DNA from: Hemerocallis citrina | Lineage: Eukaryota > Streptophyta > Magnoliopsida > Asparagales > Asphodelaceae | Direction: 5' to 3' | Length of the DNA: 64,000 bases | NCBI GenBank assembly: GCA_017893485.1 | Contig: CM030368.1 | Span: 114,737,720 to 114,801,719 of the forward strand | In this document: in pieces, positions 33,541-43,789 of the stretch | Numbering within the stretch: the first letter of the stretch is position 1 | Layout: each line of letters opens with the position of its first letter | Translations under genes and position numbers: made by a program | The notes under the pieces: model-generated | Seen by the model: the letters and a program-made list of their open reading frames with translations, nothing else | What the model was told of the DNA's origin: nothing | Databases searched by the model: none

Positions 33541-34378
33541 TGAAAATTTTGCGTTTCTAGGCTACTTTTTGATAGTATTTGCGTTTTTAGGCCAAGTCCC
33601 AAACTATTAGCGTTGGTGGGCTAGCCTCTGCCACGTCAGCAACGGCCGCTATTGGGAATAGCGGCCTCTTCATAGATATGAATTTTGTGCCCCACACTTG
33701 ACTGTGTACGAAGGGGATTAAGGCTGAAGGGTTAATGAAGTGGTCGCTAGTGCCACTAGCGACCTCTTCTAACTGAGGTCGCTAGTGGCAATCGCGACCT
33801 CAGGTGGGTCAAATTGCGACCAATGTGAAGATGGCTCAAATTGGCTCTCAACTGTGGTCGCTATTGGCACTCGTGACCACAGTTAACTGTGGTCGCTATT
33901 GGCATTCGCGGCCACAGTTGAGAGCCAATTTGAGCCATCTTCATAGAGAAGAGGTAGCTCTCGACCTCTTCTCTGTAAATATGACTCTAATTGGGTCTCT
34001 ACTGTGGCCGCGAGTGCCATTAGCGACCACAGTTAACTGTGGTCGCTATTGGCACTCGCGGCCACAGTTGAGAGCCAATTTGAGCCATCTTCACATTGGT
34101 CGCGATTTGACCCACCTGAGGTCGCAATTGCCACTAGCGACCTCAGTTAGAAGAGGTCGCTAGTGGCACTAGCGACCATTTCATTAACCCTTCAGCCTTA
34201 ATCCCCTTCGTACACAGCCAAGTGTGGGGCACAAAATTCCTATCTATGAAGAGGCCGCTATTGGGAATAGCGGCCGTTACTGACGTGGCAAAGGCTAGCC
34301 CACCAACGCTAATAGTTTGGGACTTGGCCTAAAAACGCAAATACTATCAAAAAGTAGCCTAGTACGGCAAAATTTTCA
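33541..34378. mobile_element. 838-bp foldback element built of nested palindromes
   Basis: The segment is one large inverted repeat with its centre at 33959/33960. Landmarks pair about that point without any length change: GGCCGCTATT stem-loops at 33644-33666 and 34253-34275, GGTCGCTAGTG palindromes at 33742-33764 and 34155-34177, CTGAGGTCGC stems at 33773-33803 and 34116-34146. AGAGAAGAGGT and its complement bracket the centre. Each arm therefore contains smaller GC-rich hairpins of its own. A 9-bp direct repeat CAACTTTTG (33534-33542 and 34379-34387) flanks or slightly overlaps the ends, which suggests a MULE-type origin. A frame at 33804-34163 is an artefact of the symmetry. The element ends about 70-80 bp before the PAA1 ATG. 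Confidence 0.85.
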
Positions 34379-34387
34379 CAACTTTTG

Positions 34388-34458
34388 GTTTCAGGAGACT
34401 ACCGATTCAACGCACCGAACTTGACAAGAAACATAAAATAATAATAATAATAATAATA
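34388..34458 (+). promoter_or_regulatory. Short PAA1 leader with (TAA)n
   Basis: Only about 70 bp separate the foldback element from the PAA1 start codon. They include ten or so AAT/TAA units directly before the ATG. No TATA box is seen here, so the core promoter must lie in or upstream of the foldback element. Confidence 0.5.
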
Positions 34459-34770
34459 ATGAACTCCATCGCTCTTCCCAAAATACCCCTCTCCATCTCC
34501 CAACTCCTAAACCCTCCTGGTCCTATCTCCTCCCCTCGCCGCCTCAAAACCACCATCCACCTCAAACCCTCACTTGTTCGATCTTCGTGGCGACTCGCTT
34601 CTTTCGCAGCCTTATCCGGTTCCAGTGGCGGTGCAGGTGGTTATGCAACCTCCGGAGGAGGCGGCGGAGATGGCTGGGGTGAGGGGGAGACGAAGCCGAT
34701 TGCGGTCGGAGAGTTGTACGAGCTCTCGGATTTGGCTTCCGATGATGATGTGATAATTCTTAGCGTCGGT
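34459..34770 (+). CDS. PAA1: PAA1/HMA6-type chloroplast Cu-ATPase, exon 1
   Basis: 104 codons from ATG to a GTAAG donor, phase 0. The N-terminus (MNSIALPKIPLSISQL) is rich in Ser, Pro and basic residues and poor in acids, as in chloroplast transit peptides. A Gly-rich linker (about residues 55-75) and an acidic segment follow, then IILSVG, the first strand of the heavy-metal-binding domain that continues in exon 2. PAA1 homologues share this layout: transit peptide, Gly-rich spacer, then a metal-binding domain. The protein imports copper across the chloroplast envelope for plastocyanin and plastid Cu/Zn superoxide dismutase. The start is chosen because it is the first ATG and gives the transit peptide. 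Confidence 0.88.
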
Positions 34771-34901
34771 GTAAGAAATTTATTTCATGTGTTTTAAGCA
34801 GAGAGGTACTTGATTTTTGTTACAATTTGTAGATTTAATCCTTGTTTGTTTGTTTGTTTGTTTTTGTTTGTTTTTGTTTTTTTTATTTGTTTTGGGTGCA
34901 G
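34771..34901 (+). other. PAA1: PAA1 intron 1
   Basis: 131-bp GT-AG intron, T-rich, with repeated TTTG units before the GTGCAG acceptor. Confidence 0.88.
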
Positions 34902-34955
34902 GGTATGTCTTGTGGTGGATGTGCTGCTAGCGTGAAGCGTATCTTGGAAAACCAA
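34902..34955 (+). CDS. PAA1: PAA1/HMA6-type Cu-ATPase, exon 2 (copper-binding motif)
   Basis: 54 nt, 18 codons, phase 0 at both ends: GMSCGGCAASVKRILENQ. The CGGC pair is the copper-coordinating MxCxxC-type motif of the heavy-metal-associated domain (GMTCGGCAASVKRIL in family members). It is bounded by GTGCAG and GTAAG. It joins exon 1 and exon 3 in frame. The residues fit PAA1 better than PAA2/HMA8. Confidence 0.92.
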
Positions 34956-35251
34956 GTAAGATACAATGTCATCATCTTTCTCACGGTTAATAGTTTTTAG
35001 AATTGAAATTTATGTTGTGGAAACCGTAGTCACAAATTCCAGTCATTCGGTGAGGATGTAATGTACGGAATTCGACAAATATCCGGTAAATGTGGGAAAA
35101 GTTTTGAAAAAAGTTCTGAGGAAAGGAAACACAAAATTTAACATGTATATAAGCATTCACAGCGCCCATCATCCAAAATATGATTGAGGAAAAAAATATT
35201 AATATTTGGTATTGCTGCAAATGAGAAATGCTTTCATTGAAAAGTGTTTCT

Positions 35252-35893
35252 ACCATTGTTTTAAATATCCTCCGATACGGCCGAAATTTCGTTTCGGCTA
35301 GCTTGCCGATACGAAATCACATATTTTATACTTTATATCGTTTTGGACTGAAATGTGATAGATTTCGGCCGAAATTGCCGAAATATCGGCCGAAATATTG
35401 TCGAAATGGCGAAATATCATCCAAAATAGACAAGTGTTATTGTGAATATATAAAAAAAAAATTGTTTTACTTTTTGCATATATATCTTTCAATATAGGAC
35501 CTTAAGCTAAGATAATGTGAAGATTTCGTCTCGTTATTGTTTGCATATATGCAAAGTCAAATAAGTTTATTAACTAATACATTTTTTTTAATCAATGTAA
35601 GTTCAATTTAGTTATATACTTATATTACATTCTCTTTTATATTATTATTAAATTATGTGAATATTTACAGTAATTGATTCATGTCGTTAGTTATATTATA
35701 CAATATTTTATATGATAAATGAAATATAGGACATATAATATTTTATTTAGTAACAATTTATTATTATTATTGAGTATCGAAAATGAATATCCGATATGAT
35801 CACATTTCTCCGAGATCTCCTCCGATATCTCCGATCCGAGACGAAACACCGCTTGCCGAGACGAGTCCAATATCCGAGATTTAAAACCATGGT
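35252..35893. mobile_element. MITE-like element with TTTTAAAT ends
   Basis: The left end ACCATTGTTTTAAAT is mirrored by ATTTAAAACCATGGT at the right. Subterminal parts hold inverted CGGCCGAAAT and TCCGATAT motifs (35270-35400) and related ones at 35810-35870. No transposase is present, and the target duplication was not resolved. Confidence 0.55.
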
Positions 35894-36957
35894 TTTTGCC
35901 AAAACTGCTGTAAGAGAGTGTGTATGGTATTTGCAACCACTTTTGACTAGAGGAAAAGAAAAAAAAAGCCTTAGGACTCCAATCATACGGTGAGCAAGTA
36001 TGCAGTATTTGTTACTTTATGCTAGTTCAGTTTTGGTAAGAGAGTTTGTATGGTATTTGCATCCACTTTTGACCAGAGGAGAAAAATTAAGCATAAGGAC
36101 TCCAATCATACAGTGAGCAAGTACGCCCTGTTTGTTTACTTTATGCTAGTTCAATGAATTATTCTCATTTCAATGTAAAATTTGTGTATTGTACGAATTA
36201 TTCATGTATTTTATGAACTGTACTTGTTGTGTTTTATTCACGATGCGACTGCTAAACTACTTCCGTATAATACGTAAAATTTGCTTATTATACGATTTTG
36301 TTATTATGGTAGAAACAAGTAAGAGTGTTAAATCTTTAAGGAACTATAAATAGTAATAACAATGAAACAATTGGACCATGGTAGAGACTATCTTTTTTTT
36401 TGTTTCTTACTTGTTAAGAGTGGCACTCTAGTACTTGTTTTGATTACAGGTTGTAATATTATGATGGGACTTTTTATATTAATGAAACCAGATGGGTAAT
36501 ATCGGGCCATCTTTGGGATGAAGAAAATAAAAAGAAAAGGAAAAAAGGAAAAAAGAAACAAAACAAACAAACAAAAAACACTGCAACAGGTAACATGGTG
36601 AAAATTAACACATTGAACTATAGAGAAACTTTGGGAAAAAAACTGAAAATTGCCTAGGAAGGGGTCGAAGATGCTTAACCAAACAGTAGGAAGTCTCAAT
36701 CTGACTCGGAGAGGTCCAATCCAACAAGACATACTGATCTCGCATAAATGTCGAGATCTGATGTGGCTATGAGTGATAATCCTATATCGAGGAGATTTAA
36801 TGTGGCTATGAGAGAGCATATCTGATTTGAAAGGAGGCTCACCCTTGTGGTTTTGGAGAGATTGATCTCTTTATAAATCTCGATTATGTCTTGTAAGCTT
36901 GTTGTAAGAGCAAACGCTACAAGCAAGTGGAGCGGGTGCACATGCTATATGCTCAAG

Positions 36958-37591
36958 CTAAGCAGTTAAAATTCGATTAATCGCCAATCAGAGGTTAAGT
37001 GATTATTTTTTTGGCAATTTTCAATATTTTAATAGTTTGTAATTTAATTGGGTATAATCAGCCGATTAGTGGTTAATCAGCATTTTAAGTGGCCGATTAA
37101 TCGATTAAATCTCCTCCTTCAATTTTCATGCTCGTTTGCATTATTTGGGCTCAATTCGGCCCAAACTCAAATCCAAATTCAAAATCCAAACTCCTTCTGG
37201 TCCTCGCGCAAACTCAAACCCGACCTGTCGCCGCTGTTTTCTTCTTTATCGCGCTAACCCAAATCCAAACCCAAACCGATTCTCTTCTTCTTCCTCGAGC
37301 AAACCTAAACCTGACCTGATTGTTTTGTTTGCTGGACCGACCTGACCCACATCCAAAACTCTAACTCAGCTCAAACCAAGTACTCTTTTCTTTTTCGCTA
37401 TAACTGTTGGTTCCTATTTGATAATCTCAGAATAGTTTTATGTTAGGGTTGCTACATAATGAGAATATATACTTTTTTTAATATATACACACGATTTTTC
37501 CGATATAATCCCCGATTATTTTCCGATTAACCGATTAATCACTAATTGCTCCTAGATCGATTAGTTCAAAAAACCTATTTTAACTGCCTAG
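36958..37591. mobile_element. hAT-type MITE N1
   Basis: Terminal inverted repeats CTAAGCAGTTAAAAT and ATTTTAACTGCCTAG are flanked by a perfect 8-bp duplication TGCTCAAG (36950-36957 and 37592-37599), as in hAT elements. The interior repeats CGATTAATCG-type motifs in both orientations. Overlapping frames at 37048-37345 are low-complexity. A longer copy lies at 40441-43090. Confidence 0.85.
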
Positions 37592-37849
37592 TGCTCAAGT
37601 AACACATGCACGATAAATCTTTTGTGAAGGACCAATGCATTGTGCTGTTATTGGTGCGGTAACAGTCTATGCATTGTAGTTCCAACGTGGCAGTGGTGAG
37701 GTTAAAAACTATAATGGATGACTTAGTTGTTTGATCTATTTGTCAAAACTATAATTTTTGTTTTAGATGTTGCTTATCCTCATTTGGTTGTATGAGGATT
37801 AGTTTTGAAAGTAACTCTAGGGAGGAGGACGAGGAGTGGGGGAGTGAAT

Positions 37850-38880
37850 AGGGTTAGGCCCAATTAATACCATATTAGCCCACAAAATAAAATTAGGATT
37901 CTACATCCAATGAATCTAGCAATGTGATAACAATAAGCAAATTTAAGCAATTAATAGATGCAAGTAAAGAAATGAGAGAGAGAGAGTTGGAAAGTGTGAG
38001 AGCCAAATCACAAAAACACGAAAATTTATAGGTGGTTCTGGAATTCTTCCCTACTCCACCCTTAAGGACCTCCAACCTTAGGCTTCCACTGGAATTGCCT
38101 TACTCCAACTAGAGCAAAAAGACACAATCTTTACAACTTATTTTTATTGTTGAGGACTTGATACCACACCCAAGATGAATTTTACCACCTACAACTCCTT
38201 GTAGGACTTTGCTCCTCTCCTTTGTAGATTTCCACCTACACCCAAGTAGGGTTTCACCAATACAAGCAAGAACCCTAGAATTCAAGCCTAATTACAACAA
38301 AGAGAAGTTCTCTAATAAATGAAGAATAAATTGAAGCTCAAGATTACAACAGAAAGTGAAAATACAATCAGAGGTTCTAAGCTAATCAAGTAAAGTGATG
38401 GAATTTAAGATATAGAAATTTGAGAGCAAGAGATGAAAGTTTGAGAGCTTTTAGAAGTAAAATCCCATAGTTCAAATCAATAGAGAAGATGATAGATTAC
38501 ATAGGAAAGTGGGGGGGGGGGGGACTAAACTGAAAAACTCAAATATCATTATACCCTAGATAACAACTCTTTTTGTAGGTGTTAGAGGGGGTATTTTGGT
38601 CATTTATATGGTAACAAATTTTGCTGGACATGATTAGGAAAAGCTGGAAAAAGTTCAGCTCAAAACCAATGAGAAACAAGCACAAAAAGAGGGTAAAGGT
38701 CGACTCTGGGTCGACCTCCCCTTGTTTTTCAAAGGAAAAAGCATACACATGTCTGACCATGGGTCGACCCGGTAGAAACCTACAATTTACTCGGGTTGAC
38801 CCTAGGTCGACTTGCACACAAAACAACTCCAGAAAAATGGCCAAGTCAAGCAGTTTTGTGAACATTTGGCCTTATTTAAA
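37850..38880. mobile_element. LTR-like remnant with GGTCGACC boxes
   Basis: Non-coding DNA with features common in plant LTR leaders, including a G run at 38511-38523. It has two close pairs of boxes, GGTCGACT/GGTCGACC at 38699/38709 and GGTTGACC/GGTCGACT at 38794/38805, and a single GGTCGACC at 38762. No TG...CA ends, target duplication or coding domain was found. Confidence 0.3.
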
Positions 38881-39302
38881 AATGCATTATATATATAAAT
38901 AAATTTCCTAAAATTATAAATCTTGGTAGGATTGTATATAGAGATATATTGGTGACAAACTCCAGTTTACAGAATATCATTTGGATGTATATGCAGGAAG
39001 TTATAACCTTGGGAAGACAACTACTTGAGCAGTTTTCAATATACTCAATGAGAATGAGGCAAGTGAAATCTTAACTAATGAATTCCAAAAAATACGAAAC
39101 TTTACTCAAAGTTAGGAAACATCATTTGTGAGTTAATCCAACTTGTAGAACTGAATTTTGAAACACGGCTTGCAAGATATGACTCCGTTTTTCAACTAAT
39201 AAAAAAACCAATAGTCCGATACTTGAGAAAAAATATATGCAATAAGAGTATGAATAAGTTCTCAAAAATTATGAAACTTTGCACCATACATGTGAAAGAT
39301 AC

Positions 39303-39893
39303 AAGGTTGTAAACGGCATTAGGCGGTGGCGGTTCGATCAAGGGGTGCCTAGCACCTGGGATGCCTAGGTGGTGAATTTTTTTTCCCGACTTAGTTAATT
39401 TCAGTCCATATTCTTCAATCGTAAGTATAATTATGCAATGCAATTGCAAATATTCATCATGTTCTTGTGTAATATGTGTAATTAAAGGGTGTTTATGCAT
39501 TAAAAAAACTTCATCGTGCAATTAATGTGTAAATATGTGCACTTAAAAAAAACAATTGTCCAATTGTAATATGTGCAATATGCCAATATATGTAATATGT
39601 GTAATATGTGCAATCAATCACCAATAATACTAAAAAAGTAAAAACAATTTCACTACTATTAAAGATCCATACATAGTATATAATAGATTAATAGTAGTTC
39701 TATTTTTTGTGTTATTTTATAGTATTTAAAATTTAAAAAAAATAGAAAACGTCTAGCATTGGACATCAGGCGCCTAGGATGATCGCCTAATCTCCTCCGA
39801 CCTCCTAGACCACCACCTATGGCAAAGGTGGTTCGTTCTCCTCCACTTGAGCGCCTAGGCGTCTGAGGTGGCCGCCATTTAGAACACTGGAAA
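39303..39893. mobile_element. MITE-like repeat with GCGCCTAGG subterminal motifs
   Basis: The left end (TTGTAAACGGCATTAGGCGG) and the inverse of the right end (GTGTTCTAAATGGCGG) are similar, and both are followed by GCCTAGG-rich motifs (39340-39372; 39768-39870). The middle is AT-rich. This resembles non-autonomous hAT-like repeats, but no target duplication was resolved. Confidence 0.55.
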
Positions 39894-39976
39894 GGTATTT
39901 ATAAGCTAGTGCAAGTTTGAAAAATCATTTTGGATGCACGAAAACCAAGACGAGTCATTTTGGCGAAAAATAAAGG

Positions 39977-40126
39977 TTTTTTTTAACTTTTGGAAAAAGG
40001 ATGCAGTCACACGCACTCACTCTCATAATAATTCCACAATAAAGGAATGATGCAAGCAAGGATTGAACCCCCGACCTCTTGCTCACTAGCTAAGAGGCAT
40101 ATCACTAGACTACAATGGCACTTGCA
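39977..40126 (-). mobile_element. tRNA-derived SINE
   Basis: On the - strand the 5' head carries an A box (TGTAGTCTAGTGAT, 40114-40101) and a B box (GGGTTCAATCC, 40070-40060), spaced as in RNA polymerase III promoters. The 3' end is an A run (T run at 39977-39984 on +). The flanks CGAAAAATAAA (39964-39974) and CGAAAAATCAA (40127-40137) form an 11-bp target duplication with one mismatch. It is not a functional tRNA: no cloverleaf acceptor stem closes. Confidence 0.8.
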
Positions 40127-41092
40127 CGAAAAATCAAGTTAAAAATCTTTATATAATGCATGTATATAAATACTCTAGGTTACATCCCACGTATTTTTGG
40201 ATTAGTAACAAGATGCCTAATTAAATAAATACTCTCACCAAATTCGAGCTTCGAGCTCAATTGTGATGGAGTGGAAGTCTTCCTCTTCGTTCGATACTTC
40301 ACTTTTTGGCTTGAATATCCATATATAGCTTGATTCTTCACTATAAGTTTCGGAATTCTTTATTTGAACCTTTAACATGTCCATTTGAAGCTTTGTGTTG
40401 AGTTTGCGAGTGGCAAGACATGAGTTCCGTCCATCCTCCTCTAAGAAGTTAATATCCCTGATTATGCCCGATTAATTCTCGATTAATTGCTAATCGGAGG
40501 CTAAGCGATTTATAATATTTCAATAGTTAACGATTTAATCGGCTATAATCGGCCAATTAGTGGTTAATCGGCCGATTTTATGCGGCCATTAATTGTTTAA
40601 ATCTCTTCTAATTTTTATGCCTGTTTGCATTATTTGGGCTCAATACGGCCCATCAAAATCTTAATCTCTTATGTTCCTTGTGCAAATCCAAACCCGACAT
40701 GTCGCTGCTCTCTTCTTCTTCTTCGCGCAAGCCTAATTAACCCAAACTGATTCTCTTTAAACCCAAACTGGTTACCTTCTTCTTCCTCAAGCAAATCCAA
40801 ATCCGACCCGCTGTCGCTCTTCCTTCGCCGTCGCATACTTGGTCCGGCCCGCATCTATTGCACCTCCTCATCTTGCTGCTCGTGTTGTTCTTCCCTGATT
40901 GTTTTTGATTGATGGAACCAACTAGCAAACCTGACCCGACCAACATCCAGAATTCAAACTCAGCTCAAACTAAGTACTTTCTTCTTTTTCTCTATAACTA
41001 TATGTTCCTATTTGATAATCTTATAATAGTTTTATATTAGGATTTAGGGTTGATACATAATGAGAATATATCTTTTTTAAATTATATATATA

Positions 41093-41970
41093 CTAGGTTT
41101 ATCTGTTGACACGTGCCTACGGCACGTCTTCTGAACGATGCAGTATATGAAAGACAATGTAAATAGTAAAATATATGCAATCTTATTTGACTAACAAATC
41201 ACATAGGTCAACATTTATATGCAATACCATCTGGTTAGTGACTACACGATAAGTTATAAAAAATAATTAGAATGTCGTAAAATAATTACATACTAAAACA
41301 ATTAGGAGTGGTTTGGTTGGTTGTAAAAAAATAAAGAGAGGGAAAATCACTATAGCGAAAGCAATTCTTTGAATTTGATTTCTTAAAAGTAGCTTTGGTT
41401 GAATATAGGTTTACTGTAGCAATAATTAAATGTTAGCTTTGTTTTGGTTGTAGTAATACTGTAGCGAAAGTAATTTAAAACACTTTTTTATTTTTTATTT
41501 TACATGAAATTAATCCAAAATTAGGGATTAATTAATTTTATTTAAGCTTAATCCCTAATGTTTTAGATAAGTTAATTAAACTTAATTAGATTGAAACTAA
41601 TTAACTTTTAATCTCTAAATTTTAACTAATTAAGATAAGACTAATTAAACCACAACAATTAAAGCTTTTCTTAATTAAGATTAGTGTGATTTTAATTAGT
41701 CTTTTTTTAATTAATTAAAAGTAGGGATTGAAGGTTAATTAATTTCAAAACCCAAACAAATATCAACTACTTCACACAACATAAAGAGTAAATCTGAATG
41801 TGGCTATTGTAGCTACAGTAACAGGTACTGTAGCTACGGTAACGGGTACTGTAGCTACAGTAATGGGAGGGAAAATGTCTTTTGCGAGCATAAATCTGGA
41901 CTGTTGATTTCCTTCCAATTGAAGGCACTTGATAGCTTTCTTTTGAATTGCCTTGTGTTTTATTATTATT
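41093..41970 (-). mobile_element. Helitron, - strand copy
   Basis: On the - strand the 3' end is a GTGCC/GGCAC hairpin followed by CTAG (41096-41093) and then T. The 5' end, near 41950-41970, reads AATAAAACACAAGGC on the - strand. The interior has several AATTAA stretches and a GTAGCTACAGTAAC tandem (41808-41866). No Rep/helicase is present. It lies head to head with the + strand copy starting at 41975. Confidence 0.65.
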
Positions 41971-41974
41971 ATTA

Positions 41975-42147
41975 TCTATATAATAAAACACAAAAAAAGC
42001 TATCAAGTGGCTCTCCTTCAACCCCCTCAAAATCAAAGGCCCAGATCTAACCTCACAAAACACATTTCCCCCCAAAAGTTTCCCCCCAAAACTCAAATTC
42101 AAATTTCCCCCCAAAACAACTCATTTATTTATTTAATTCTCTCTTTC

Positions 42148-42178
<31 letters not shown>

Positions 42179-42531
42179 GTATATGGGGGCCCTTCGGTTG
42201 AGCACTACTTTCGTGAGCATTCGCCCTTCCGGCTGTTGTATGGATGATCCAAACCGTTCACATTGATCTACACATTTAAATTAGTCTAAATATATAAAAT
42301 CAAGTCATTTGAAATTCATTTGCCCATCCATCATGTCTTTATAAAAAAAAACGATATTCAGCCATACAATTTTTGTAACACTTCAATGAATGAGCAAATA
42401 AATTTCAAATGACTTGATTTTACATATTTAGACTAATGTAGACGTTTAGATCAATTTGAACGGTTTGGATCATCCATACGATGGCTAGAAAGGTGAGTGC
42501 TCACAGAAAGGAGTGCTCAATGGAAGATTTT

Positions 42532-42568
<37 letters not shown>

Positions 42569-42765
42569 AAACATGGACTTTTATACCCCAATTTATAATA
42601 TTTTTCACCATATACCAATGGAAACATGGACTTTTATTTACAACTAATTATTGTCATATAATTCAAACTTCAGCTACATAATTGTTGATTTTCCGTTTAC
42701 AAGATTTTTCATATGCTGTATCGTTCTGAAGACGTGCCGTAGGCACGTGGCCACGGGCAAATCTA

Positions 42766-42766
<1 letters not shown>
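41975..42766 (+). mobile_element. Helitron, + strand copy
   Basis: Starts TCTATATAATAAAACAC after an A (41974). Ends in a perfect CGTGCC/GGCACG hairpin (about 42733-42747), then CTAG (42763-42766), followed by T. These are the classic Helitron signals: 5' TC, 3' hairpin, CTRR, insertion between A and T. MITE M1a and a TA run are nested inside. Non-autonomous. Confidence 0.75.
42185..42533. mobile_element. MITE family M1, copy a
   Basis: A long inverted repeat beginning near CTTCGGTTGAGCACT and ending near GTGCTCAATGGAAG. The internal segments ACCGTTCACATTGATCTACA and its inverse pair with each other. TA repeats flank it on both sides. A second copy lies at 53513-53881. Confidence 0.8.
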
Positions 42767-42797
<31 letters not shown>

Positions 42798-42799
<2 letters not shown>

Positions 42800-42971
42800 A
42801 AAAAGGGGTATGAGCAACTTGCTCATTTAGTAAATAAGCAATTGATGATGTGGCATACATGTGATTGGAAAATCCTTAAAAGGGTTAGTTGTCCAATGTA
42901 TCACATGCATGCCACATAATCAATTGCTCATTTACTAAATGAGCAAGTTGCTCATATCCCTTTTACCCATT
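42798..42971. mobile_element. MITE M2, near-perfect 174-bp hairpin
   Basis: AAAGGGGTATGAGCAACTTG at the left is mirrored by CAAGTTGCTCATATCCCTTT at the right, and pairing continues almost to the middle. TA repeats flank both ends. Non-coding. Confidence 0.85.
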
Positions 42972-43635
42972 TATATATATATATATATATATATATTTCC
43001 GATTTATTCCCCGATTATTTTCCGATTAACCGATTAATCAATAATTACTCCTAGACCGATTAGTTCCAAAAACCGATTTTAACTGCGTATATCCTCCTTT
43101 AGATTTCATGTTCCATACCATAATTCCGTCCAACCTCCAACTTTATCACCTAGCTTTGCAATATCATCTACACACTTGATAGTCATTAGATACTTTAATT
43201 ACGCAATTAGTTAAACATCAAAACCGTAATACGGGGTGTGATTCTATATGTTTGTTGGACCTCTTTTATGTGCATTAGCTCATAGGTTGTGCATGGACTT
43301 GTCCTTGCACTGCGGACGAGAGGTTTGCTTCGCTTTATCTCTTCAAGAACACAGTGGTCATACTCCATCTCTCCATATCCAAAATAAATTGCCAAAACAA
43401 CTACAACATGAAAGTGTTTACAATTATGTGGACGTGCATTTTGCTATTGCTTATTTGCAGAACATACGGACACACTATCTACAACACAAGACCACAAAAA
43501 CTTCATACTGTTCATCTGATGTAATAATGTGTATGTCATTTTGGTTGTTACTTGTGATGGTGTAAAGTTTTAGCTGTTCTTTTAACTTTATGTTGGAAAT
43601 GCAATTTAGAAATGAGTTCAGAATTTTTTGTGCAG

Positions 43636-43789
43636 CCTAAAGTATCTCTAGCCAACGTGAACTTTGAGAAGGCAGTTGCAGTCATCTGGGTTGTGCCTGA
43701 AGTAAAGGCTATACAAGATTGGCAGCAAGAATTAGGGGTAACACTTGCGAATCACCTAACATCCTTTGGCTTTAAATCTGAACTTCAAG
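43636..43789 (+). CDS. PAA1: PAA1/HMA6-type Cu-ATPase, exon 3 (rest of metal-binding domain)
   Basis: 154 nt between TTTGTGCAG and GTAATCC, entered in phase 0 and leaving one nucleotide of the next codon. It reads PKVSLANVNFEKAVAVIWVV, then a helix and LANHLTSFGFKSELQ, completing the ferredoxin-like fold of the heavy-metal-binding domain. Homologues read PQV-SASVNL-TE-A-VWPV-EAK---WQK-LGE-LA-HLT-CGF-S, so identity is clear. The next expected exons encode membrane helices, the actuator TGE motif, the CPC copper channel, DKTGT and GDGIND; none was found to the window end. Confidence 0.9.

Larger units (their letters stand above)
40441..43090. mobile_element. hAT-type element N2, expanded by nested insertions
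   Basis: The ends (CTAAGAAGTTAATAT; TTTTAACTGCGTAT) and the subterminal CGATTAATCG motifs match N1. The 8-bp duplication ATCCTCCT occurs at 40433-40440 and 43091-43098. About 2 kb of other elements (Helitrons, MITEs M1a and M2) sit inside, between 41093 and 42975. Confidence 0.75.
34956..43635 (+). other. PAA1: PAA1 intron 2, 8.7 kb, filled with transposons
   Basis: A GT-AG intron (GTAAGA at 34956, TTTGTGCAG at 43635). It contains a MITE-like element (35252-35893), an hAT MITE (36958-37591), an LTR-like remnant (37850-38880), a repeat at 39303-39893, a SINE (39977-40126), and a second hAT-type element (40441-43090) carrying nested Helitrons and MITEs. The stretches 35894-36949 and 38881-39302 show no recognised feature. 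Confidence 0.8.

Noticed and set aside
33804..34163. 119-codon + strand frame with internal amino-acid repeats
   Set aside because: The repeats come from the palindromic arms of the foldback element and are not a protein repeat.
33541..34378. CRISPR-like or designed array
   Set aside because: The units are inverted and symmetrical about one centre, not direct repeats with unique spacers, and the host is a plant nuclear genome.
40060..40126. Functional tRNA gene on the - strand
   Set aside because: A and B boxes are present, but the acceptor stem does not pair, and an A-tailed body with target duplications follows, so it is a SINE.
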